Shown piece after piece: positions 1 to 6,451 of a DNA stretch of 64,000 bases. A program made the translations under genes and the position numbers. Numbering within the stretch: position 1 is the stretch's first letter; the number at the start of each line of letters is the position of its first letter. The stretch spans positions 186,001-250,000 of the forward strand of contig NZ_JAERRF010000005.1 in NCBI RefSeq assembly GCF_016741875.1, given 5' to 3'. This DNA is from Streptomyces coffeae (lineage in GTDB: Bacteria > Actinomycetota > Actinomycetes > Streptomycetales > Streptomycetaceae). Below the pieces are notes generated by a model that saw nothing but the letters and a program-made list of their open reading frames with translations, did no database searches and was not told where the DNA came from.

Positions 1-105
1 CGAAACCGCGCCGGGACAGCGCCTTCTGCTGTGCCCGCCACTGCTGTGTCCGCGTGTCCCCCGGAGCTGTCCGGTCCGTACCGCCGCCCGCCGGGGACCG
101 GGCCG

Positions 106-744
106 TCAGCCGGAGGCGGGGGTGCCCTTGGCCACGGCCCCGCCGCCCACCCGCCCCTGGAGCAGCAGCGAGAGCGCCGCGTGCACATCGTCCAACGACC
201 GCTCGGGCTGGTACGACTGCCAGTCGAGCGCGGCCACCAGGACCATCCCGAACAGCGCCGAGGCGGTCAGCGGGATGTCGATGTCCTCGCTCAGCTCGCC
301 CGCGGTCACACCGTCCCGCAACTCGGCCTCGATCACCGCTATGGCGCGCTGCCGGACCATCATCAGGGTGGACTGCCAGGCGCGGTTGGTGCGCCACAGC
401 TCGGCCACGTACAGCTGGGTGAGCGCCGGATAGCGGGAGATGAAGCCGAGCCCGGCGCGGACCATCGCGTCCAGCCCGTCCACATGGCTGCCGCCGCGTT
501 CGGCGTTCTCGTCGGAGGCGTGCTGGAGCGATGCGGAGAGCAGCTCGACACCGTGCCGCAGCAACTCTTCGAAGAGGACGGTCTTGCTCGCGAAGTTGTA
601 GTAGACCGTGCCCTTGGCCACCCCGGCCCGCTCGGCGATCTCGTCCACGGTGGTGGAGGAGAAGCCCTGTTCCGCGATGAGGGTGACCGCTGCCTCGAAG
701 AGTTTCTGACGGGTGGCCTGGCGGCGTGTGTTGCTGCTGTCCAT
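106..744 (-). CDS. TetR/AcrR family transcriptional regulator
   Basis: A 212-aa protein with a typical TetR N-terminal helix-turn-helix (about residues 12-60, including the segments TTVDEIAERAGVAKGTVYYNF and SKTVLFEELL) followed by a helical ligand-binding domain. It is the last gene of a minus-strand unit behind a degenerate ABC ATPase and a YhgE/Pip membrane protein, so it probably represses that unit. A perfect 26-bp palindrome in front of the unit (3857-3882) is the likely operator. The ATG at 744 was chosen because residues further upstream are only the translation of a 15-bp tandem repeat. The ligand is unknown. Family assignment is secure; the regulatory target is inferred from position. 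Confidence 0.9.
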   Translation of the reverse strand: MDSSNTRRQATRQKLFEAAVTLIAEQGFSSTTVDEIAERAGVAKGTVYYNFASKTVLFEELLRHGVELLSASLQHASDENAERGGSHVDGLDAMVRAGLGFISRYPALTQLYVAELWRTNRAWQSTLMMVRQRAIAVIEAELRDGVTAGELSEDIDIPLTASALFGMVLVAALDWQSYQPERSLDDVHAALSLLLQGRVGGGAVAKGTPASG

Positions 745-808
745 GGCGCCGATTGTGCCCGTTGTCGACGTGGTCCCGCTCACAGGCCGGGTGTCCGGAA
801 CTCCGCTG

Positions 809-868
809 ACGGGCCCAGGGCTCACCCGCCCGGGACTCACCGGCCCGGAGCTCACCGGCCCCGTGCTC
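809..868. repeat. 15-bp tandem repeat over the yhgE-like stop codon
   Basis: Four consecutive 15-bp units (809-823, 824-838, 839-853, 854-868; plus-strand unit about ACCGGCCCGGAGCTC). They start at the stop codon of the YhgE/Pip gene and run toward tetR. Because the unit is five codons long, the minus-strand TGA stop recurs in the same frame in each unit. Confidence 0.85.
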
Positions 869-2951
869 ACAGGCTCAGCTCCGGATGCAGCCGGTCGACC
901 GACCACACCTGCTTGCGCCGGGCCGACCACGCGGTGAGGGCGAGGGCGGCCGTGGTGTAGCCGATCAGCACCGCGCAGGCCGTCCAGACCGGGCCGAGCC
1001 CGCCGCCGGTGATCAGCCTGCGCAGCCCGTCCACGACGTAGCTCATGGGCAGGAACGGGTGGATGGCGATGAAGAAGTGCGGGCTGGTCTGCACCGGGTA
1101 GGTACCGCCTGCTGAGGTCAACTGGAGCATCAGCAGGGCCAGGACGAGGATCCTCCCGGCCGGTCCGAAGCGGGCGTTGAGCCATTGCACGATCGCCGCG
1201 AAGCACGCCGTCACCAGCAGCAGGAAGCCGACGGTGCCCGCCGCGCGGGCCATCTGGAGGCCGACCGCCCAGTGCAGTACGGCCATCAGGGCCACCGTCT
1301 GGAGCATCCCGATCGCGGCGACCGGCAGCCAGCCCGCGAGCGCCACCCGCCAGGAGCCGGCGCCCGCGGCGAGCGCGCGCCTGTTGAGCGGCTGGATCAG
1401 CATGTAGGCCACCATCGCGCCCACCCAGAGGGAGAGCGGGATGAAGTACGGGGCGAAACCCGTGCCGTAGTTGGGTGCCTTGTGCATCGCCTGGTTGACG
1501 AGCTGGACCGGGTCCGACATCACCTCGGTACGCGCGTCACGGTCGTGCTTGGTGTAGTCGGGGATCTTCGCGGCGCCGTCGTGCAGTCCGCCGGAGAGCT
1601 TGCCGGAGCCGTCGACCAGTTTGAACATCCCGCCGTTGAGCGTGTTCGCGCCGGTGTGCAGTTTGCCGACACCGGTGTCGAGGCCGGACGCGCCGGTCTT
1701 GGCCGTGGTCAGGCCGGTGTGGAGCGTGTCGGCGCCCGTGGCGACCTTGTGCGCCCCGGAGTTGAGCGCGTTGATCTTCCGTACGGCGGAGTCCAGGTCC
1801 TTGCCGAGGTGCGGGGCGTTGTCGGCGAGCCAGGTCGCCTTGCTGTGCAGATCGTCCAGCCGGGTGCCGAGGGCGTCGAGCTGATCGGTGTTGTCCTGGA
1901 CCAGCTTGTCGACCTGCTCGGCCACATCGGCGGCGGTGTCGGCGGCGGCCGCCGACTTCTTCAGGGCCGGGCAGTCCGGATCGAGGGTCACCACACCCGT
2001 GCAGCGTGTCCGGTAGTCGGTGGCCAGGTCGTCGGACGCCTTGCGGGCTTTGGTGGCCGCGCTGGAGGTGGTCTCCGGGAGGGTGTCGAGGTTGTCGGAC
2101 GCCTTCTGGGCGGCGCTCGCGACCAGCCGGGAGACCCGGCCGATCTCCGCACCGTTCTTCTTCAGGAACGGACCGACCTTGACCGAGACGTCGTTGACTT
2201 TGTCGGAGAGGGTCTGGGTGCCCTCGGCGACCTTGCCCGAACCCTTCTCCAGTGTGCCGGCGCCCTTGTTGAGCTTGCCGAGCCCGGACTTGAGGTCCTT
2301 ACTGCCCTTTTTCGCCTTGGTGAGGCCCTTGGCGAGGTCGCCCGTGCCCTTCTTGGCCTTGGAGATGCCCTTGCCCAGCTTGTCGGCGCCCTTGGCGGCC
2401 TTCTTCGCCTTGCCGTGGATGTCGGAGAAGGAGATGAAGATGTTGTCGTAGAAGCCGCGCGACGCCTTGGTGGACGCCGCGGCCCGCACCTCGGTGAAGA
2501 CGGAGCGGGAGATCTGGCCGACGATGTAGTTGTTGGCGTCGTTGGTACGCACCCGGAGGGCGCCGGCCTCCGGGGACTTCCCGGAGCTGGAGGCGATCCG
2601 CTCGCTGAAGTCCGAGGGCACGGTCAGCGAGAGGTAGTACCGGCCGTTCGCCACGCCGTCGCGGGCGTCGGCGGCGCCGGTGGTGTGCCAGTCGAAGGTC
2701 TCGCTCTTGAGCAGCTTCTTGGTGATGTCGTCACCGGCGTGCAGGCTCTTGCCCTTCACGGTGGCGCCGCCGTCGGCGTTGACCAGCGCGACCGGGATCT
2801 TGTCCAGCTTGCCGTAGGGGTCCCAGAACGACCACAGATAGAGCGCGCCGTAGAGCAGGGGGAGCAGAAGCAGGGCGGCGAGCGCCGCCCGGGGCATCTT
2901 TCCCCTGCCGAAGCGCTTCAGCTCAAGCGCGGCCAGTTTCGGCGAGCGCAT
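867..2951 (-). CDS. YhgE/Pip-type membrane protein (ABC-2 permease-like)
   Basis: A 694-aa membrane protein. One N-terminal transmembrane helix (about 22-41) precedes a large extracytoplasmic region. That region carries Lys/Gly-rich heptad-like repeats of the type KGxxxLxxGxxKxxxG, typical of YhgE/Pip proteins, and about five C-terminal transmembrane helices follow. Family members are ABC-2-like envelope proteins with poorly defined substrates; some are phage receptors or belong to export systems. The start at 2951 (MRSPKL) lies inside the 3' end of the upstream ATPase gene, a 29-nt overlap indicating translational coupling. The C-terminus ends in a 15-bp tandem repeat that multiplies its stop codon. 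Family call is firm; substrate is unknown. Confidence 0.85.
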   Translation of the reverse strand: MRSPKLAALELKRFGRGKMPRAALAALLLLPLLYGALYLWSFWDPYGKLDKIPVALVNADGGATVKGKSLHAGDDITKKLLKSETFDWHTTGAADARDGVANGRYYLSLTVPSDFSERIASSSGKSPEAGALRVRTNDANNYIVGQISRSVFTEVRAAASTKASRGFYDNIFISFSDIHGKAKKAAKGADKLGKGISKAKKGTGDLAKGLTKAKKGSKDLKSGLGKLNKGAGTLEKGSGKVAEGTQTLSDKVNDVSVKVGPFLKKNGAEIGRVSRLVASAAQKASDNLDTLPETTSSAATKARKASDDLATDYRTRCTGVVTLDPDCPALKKSAAAADTAADVAEQVDKLVQDNTDQLDALGTRLDDLHSKATWLADNAPHLGKDLDSAVRKINALNSGAHKVATGADTLHTGLTTAKTGASGLDTGVGKLHTGANTLNGGMFKLVDGSGKLSGGLHDGAAKIPDYTKHDRDARTEVMSDPVQLVNQAMHKAPNYGTGFAPYFIPLSLWVGAMVAYMLIQPLNRRALAAGAGSWRVALAGWLPVAAIGMLQTVALMAVLHWAVGLQMARAAGTVGFLLLVTACFAAIVQWLNARFGPAGRILVLALLMLQLTSAGGTYPVQTSPHFFIAIHPFLPMSYVVDGLRRLITGGGLGPVWTACAVLIGYTTAALALTAWSARRKQVWSVDRLHPELSL

Positions 2952-3816
2952 CCTCCGCCCCCTCCTCGTTCTTGTCGTCGGCTTCGTCGTCGGCCTTGTC
3001 CTCGGCCTGGTCGTCGTTCTTGGTTCCGGTGTTGCTGTCGGCCGCCGTGCCGGTCTCCTGCTCGGTGCCCGTGTCGGTGCCGCTGCCGGAGTCGGAAGTG
3101 CTCGCTTCGGCGGGGCGGGTCGGGACAACAACGGCGTCCTCCGGGGCCTGGCTGCACACCGCGAGGACGGTGATGCCGTCCTCCGCGATCTCCCGCAGCA
3201 GCGCCCAGGCCTGGGCGCGTTCGGCGTCCGAGAGCTTCATGTCGGTGTCATCGACGGCCAGCAGCCGCGGCCGGGAGATCAGCGCGAGCGCGATCGACAG
3301 GCGCAGCGCCTCCAGCCGCTCCAGGTCCCGTACGGCCGTGCGCGGCCCCTTGGGCAGCGTGTCCAGGTCGAGCCCCGCGGCCCGTACGGCGGCGTCGATC
3401 GCGGCCCGGGAGGCGGCGGCCCGTTCGCGGCGGGGCCGCAGCAGCCCGCGCGGGGCGTCACCGAACCGGCGCTGCAACAGGGCGCGTTCACGCAGATGCT
3501 CGGCGACGGTGAGCACCGGATCCAGCTCGCTGACCCCGGGCACCTGGGCGAGTGCGCTGATCCGGCGTATGCGCGCCATCTGTTGGGGAACGCGGAAGCC
3601 ACCGACGCTGCCCTGCCCCGCGGCGGGGCGCATCCGCCCGGTGAGTGTGAGGAGCAGACAGGTGCGGCCGGAGCCGGAGGGGCCCTCGACCGCGATCAGT
3701 GTGCCGGGGTCGGCGGCGAGGCCGACATCGCGGAACGCCCAGCCCCGCGAGCCCTTGACGCCGAGTCCTACGGCCGTCACCGCCGCCCCGGTCTCCCGGT
3801 CCGGGGTGCCCTCCAC
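2923..3816 (-). CDS. Degenerate ABC transporter ATP-binding protein
   Basis: A 297-aa ABC-ATPase-like protein, first gene of the unit with the YhgE/Pip protein and TetR. The P-loop reads GPSGSGRT (residues 45-52), with the catalytic Walker A lysine replaced by arginine at 51. There is no recognisable LSGGQ signature; the region reads LERLEALRLS. Walker B ends LLAVDD with Asp where the catalytic Glu is expected. After about residue 225 the protein becomes a low-complexity acidic tail rich in Thr, Gly, Asp and Glu. Start 3816 (GTG) has GGAG eight bases upstream; another GTG at 3825 has poorer spacing. Probably binds nucleotide but hydrolyses it poorly, or has a structural role (inference). Confidence 0.75.
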   Translation of the reverse strand: MEGTPDRETGAAVTAVGLGVKGSRGWAFRDVGLAADPGTLIAVEGPSGSGRTCLLLTLTGRMRPAAGQGSVGGFRVPQQMARIRRISALAQVPGVSELDPVLTVAEHLRERALLQRRFGDAPRGLLRPRRERAAASRAAIDAAVRAAGLDLDTLPKGPRTAVRDLERLEALRLSIALALISRPRLLAVDDTDMKLSDAERAQAWALLREIAEDGITVLAVCSQAPEDAVVVPTRPAEASTSDSGSGTDTGTEQETGTAADSNTGTKNDDQAEDKADDEADDKNEEGAEDALAETGRA

Positions 3817-3856
3817 GAGAACCACTCCTCACTGCGCATCCTGGAGTCTGTGTGAA

Positions 3857-3882
3857 ATTTGAACTGACTGGTCAGTTCAAAT
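3857..3882. promoter_or_regulatory. 26-bp perfect palindrome, probable TetR operator
   Basis: Two perfect 12-bp arms (ATTTGAACTGAC and its complement) around a 2-bp centre. It is AT-rich in a GC-rich background and lies 41 bp upstream of the ABC-yhgE-tetR unit. Size, symmetry and position fit a TetR-family operator overlapping the promoter of the unit. Confidence 0.7.
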
Positions 3883-4030
3883 CAAGGATAGGGGGTGGCT
3901 CGAGCCGGCTGTCGCACCGGGGGCATGTGCGCAAGTCAGGGCCGATTGTCAGTGGTGTGCCCCACGATGGCCCCATACGGCGGTCGCGTTACCACATGAC
4001 CGGCCGCCACGCGACGACAGGAGGTTCGTC

Positions 4031-4543
4031 ATGGCCAGTACCGCCGCAGCGCGCCGGCACCGAGCCGCTGCCCCTGCCCCTTCGTCAACCGGCCCCGCCG
4101 GCGATGTCCACCCCGTGCTGCGCCGCGCGGCGGCTCCGCCCGCCGCCCTCGACCTGCTCGGCCAGGCCCATCAGGGTCTGGAGGAGGCCGCCGGGCTCGA
4201 GAGTGCCAACGAGCGCTTCGCCACCGCCCATCTGGCCGCCCTGCGCACGGCCGCGGCCGTGCTCGCGGTGCGCGGCCGGCCCGAGCCGTCCGCCCGCCGC
4301 CGGGCCCGTATCCGCAGCGCCTGGGAGGTGCTGCCGGAAGTCGCTCCCGAACTCACCGAATGGTGCGCGCTGTTCGCCTCCGGCGCCGAGCGCCGGGCCC
4401 GCGCGGAGGCGGGCATACAGGGCGCGGCCACCTGCCGGGACGCCGATGATCTGCTGCGCGACGCGGCCGTGTTCCTGCGGCTGGTGGAGCGGATGCTCCA
4501 GCTCCAGCCCGCACTGCCCCAGCAGCCGCAACCGAGGCGGTGA
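4031..4543 (+). CDS. SAV_6107-family HEPN domain protein
   Basis: A 170-aa, Ala/Arg-rich, mostly helical protein matching by recall the actinobacterial SAV_6107 HEPN family. An R-X4-H arrangement (R62, H67), the kind of motif seen in HEPN ribonucleases, occurs in the first predicted helix, but no toxin partner or antitoxin is adjacent and activity is unknown. The N-terminal 25 residues look disordered. A strong ribosome-binding site (ACAGGAGG) sits six bases before ATG 4031. It is transcribed away from the ABC-tetR unit, so its promoter probably shares the 3.83-4.03 kb intergenic region. Not an obvious member of the neighbouring cell-wall pathway. Confidence 0.7.
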   Translation: MASTAAARRHRAAAPAPSSTGPAGDVHPVLRRAAAPPAALDLLGQAHQGLEEAAGLESANERFATAHLAALRTAAAVLAVRGRPEPSARRRARIRSAWEVLPEVAPELTEWCALFASGAERRARAEAGIQGAATCRDADDLLRDAAVFLRLVERMLQLQPALPQQPQPRR

Positions 4544-4734
4544 GCGCGCGGCGCGCGGGGTCGGCAGGGGTGAGGGGCGGTGCGTGCGGGGGTGCGTGCG
4601 ATGGCCGGGGGAGGGATGCGCCCGGTGCCTGTGGGCCGCCGGGGGCTCCGGAGGCAATAGGCTGGGGCCGACGTCAGTAAGTCGTCGTCATCGCCCCCGG
4701 GCGGTGGCGGCACCGCGCCGAGGAGCCACCCGCC

Positions 4735-5493
4735 GTGTCAGACCCGCAGCGCCCGCGAGCGTCCCTCCGTACCGCCGTGGTGTGGGAGGTCCTGAAAGAC
4801 GCCCTGGACCGGCGGGCCAAGGCCACCGGCCGGGACGGGGCGCTGGACGTGCTGGACACCGGCGGCGGCAGCGGTAACTTCGCCGTCCCGGTCGCCCGCC
4901 TCGGCCACCGCGTCACGGTGGTCGACCCGAGCCCCAACGCGCTGTTCGCGCTGGAGCGGCGGGCCGCCGAGGCCGGGGTCGCCGAGCGGGTGCGCGGTGT
5001 GCAGGGCGATGCCCACGGACTGTTCGACGTCGTCGAGCGGGGCGGCTACGACACGGTCCTGTGCCATGGCGTGCTGGAGTACGTGGACGACCCCGCCGAG
5101 GGCCTGCGGAACGCGGTGGCCGCACTGCGCCCGGCCGGGACGCTGAGTGTCCTCGCCGCGGGCCTGGGCGGCGCCGTGCTGGCCCGTGCGCTGGCCGGAC
5201 ACTTCACCGAGGCCCGGCAAGCGCTGACGGACCCGGAGGGCCGCTGGGGCGCCGGAGACCCGATGCCGCGCCGCTTCACCGCCGACCAGCTGACCGAGCT
5301 GGTGGCGGAGGCGGGGCTGGAGGTCGGTGCGGTGCACGGCGTGCGGGTCTTCGCCGACCTGGTGCCCGGGGTGCTGGTGGACACCGAGCCCGGGGCCATG
5401 GACGCGCTGTTGCAGCTCGAGGCCGCCGCCGCCGAGCTGCCCGCCTTCCACTCGGTCGCGACCCAGCTGCATGTGCTCGCCGAGCGTGACTGA
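4735..5493 (+). CDS. Class I SAM-dependent methyltransferase
   Basis: A 252-aa Rossmann-fold methyltransferase. Motif I is VLDTGGGSG (about residues 39-47), the acidic residue after strand 2 is in VVDPSPNA, and the post-motif region contains YDTVLCHGVLEYVDDP. The substrate cannot be told from sequence. GTG 4735 follows a GAGGAGCC ribosome-binding site; the protein is full length for the family. It stands alone between the HEPN gene and the DUF3040 gene and ends at a hairpin. Streptomyces genomes usually carry a methyltransferase here, but no function has been assigned that I can recall. Confidence 0.85.
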   Translation: MSDPQRPRASLRTAVVWEVLKDALDRRAKATGRDGALDVLDTGGGSGNFAVPVARLGHRVTVVDPSPNALFALERRAAEAGVAERVRGVQGDAHGLFDVVERGGYDTVLCHGVLEYVDDPAEGLRNAVAALRPAGTLSVLAAGLGGAVLARALAGHFTEARQALTDPEGRWGAGDPMPRRFTADQLTELVAEAGLEVGAVHGVRVFADLVPGVLVDTEPGAMDALLQLEAAAAELPAFHSVATQLHVLAERD

Positions 5494-5495
5494 CC

Positions 5496-5536
5496 CTCCC
5501 ACCTGCACCGCCGCCGGAGGGGCGGGGCAGGTGGAG
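5496..5536 (+). terminator. Hairpin after methyltransferase gene
   Basis: Inverted repeat CCACCTGC (5499-5506) with GCAGGTGG (5527-5534), extended by two or three pairs with one bulge. It starts a few bases after the TGA. There is no U-tract, as is common for Streptomyces terminators. Confidence 0.55.
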
Positions 5537-5763
5537 TAGGCCACAGGCCCCCCGAGAGGCCCCGCGGCCCCGTATGATCGGGGTACACCGTCCGGCATGG
5601 CGAATCGGCGGGAGGGGAATGGACGTCTCAGTGTCAACTTTCGCTACCCATGGAGTGGTGGGCGAATTGGCGCTGAGGGGCGGGTTTCATGGGGGCGATT
5701 CCCTGCCTATCCTGAAAGGGTCGCACCCGGTCGCCCCCCGCGACCGACGAGTAGGAGGACTCC

Positions 5764-6156
5764 GTGCCGCTCTCGGAGCACGAGCAGCGCATGCTCGAGC
5801 AAATGGAGCGAGCGCTGTACGCCGAAGATCCCAAGTTCGCGACAGCGCTTGAGGGAAGCGGCCTGCGCACGTACACCCGGCGACGGGTCTACCTGGCGGT
5901 CGCGGGTTTTCTGCTGGGCATCGCGCTCCTGATGGTCGGAGTGATCCTCCCGAAGACGTGGATCAGCGTGGTGGGATTCCTGATCATGCTGGGCTGTGCG
6001 GTGCTTGCGGTGACGGGCTGGCGCAAGGCGCCCAAGCCCGGTGAGGCACAGCGCCCCGGCGCGGCAGCCCCCCGACGTCAGAGCCGTCAGCGCCGTTCGA
6101 TGATGGACCGTATCGAGGAGCGGTGGCAGCGCCGCCGCGATGAACAGGGCCACTGA
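5764..6156 (+). CDS. DUF3040 family membrane protein
   Basis: A 130-aa protein with the DUF3040 signature at its N-terminus (LSEHEQRMLEQMERALYAEDPKFA, read here as two adjoining segments), two hydrophobic helices (about 43-62 and 66-84) and a basic, Arg/Gln-rich cytoplasmic tail. The function of DUF3040 is unknown; it is widespread near division and cell-wall genes of actinobacteria. GTG 5764 is preceded by GTAGGAGGA. A strong hairpin terminator follows at 6176-6207, so it is probably monocistronic. Confidence 0.85.
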   Translation: MPLSEHEQRMLEQMERALYAEDPKFATALEGSGLRTYTRRRVYLAVAGFLLGIALLMVGVILPKTWISVVGFLIMLGCAVLAVTGWRKAPKPGEAQRPGAAAPRRQSRQRRSMMDRIEERWQRRRDEQGH

Positions 6157-6175
6157 GCAGCACCCCTGAGACCCC

Positions 6176-6207
6176 AAGGGGCGGCCACCATCCGGTGGCC
6201 GCCCCTT
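6176..6207 (+). terminator. Perfect 14-bp hairpin terminator
   Basis: Arms AAGGGGCGGCCACC and GGTGGCCGCCCCTT pair perfectly over a 4-nt loop, 20 nt after the DUF3040 stop. Since the genes beyond are on the other strand, it may act in both directions. Confidence 0.8.
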
Positions 6208-6426
6208 ACGCATGCGGTACCCCGCGCCGGGCTCCGATGCCGGGCCCCGCACGGGGGCGACCGCATCGGCTCACTGACCGGCTGATACGCCGGTTGTGGC
6301 CGTTCCCGTGCGGGGCGCGGCCCCTCTGCGGGGGGAGCGCCCCACCGCGGTGGGAGTGCCCGCTCGCGAAGCCCCACACCGCGGGGGAGCCGCCGGACTC
6401 CGCTGTCCGGTCGGGCCGGCCGGGAG

Positions 6427-6450
6427 CCCCGGGGTCCGTGGGCCCCGGGG
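6427..6450 (-). terminator. Hairpin after the moxR-DUF58-TgpA operon
   Basis: Two CCCCGGGG blocks (6427-6434 and 6443-6450) can pair just after the stop codon of the minus-strand transglutaminase gene at 6452. The stretch 6208-6426 between the two convergent units shows no convincing gene. Confidence 0.5.
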
Positions 6451-6451
6451 A

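Noticed and set aside
1..105. Possible end of a gene at the left edge
   Set aside because: Open frames exist, but none has recognisable sequence, so nothing is called.
1185..3173. 662-aa open frame on the plus strand, antisense to the YhgE-like gene
   Set aside because: It mirrors the minus-strand gene, has GC-rich shadow composition and no domain. The minus-strand protein has clear family features.
6208..6426. Possible small gene between the DUF3040 and transglutaminase genes
   Set aside because: Overlapping low-complexity frames only, in a convergent region dominated by hairpins.
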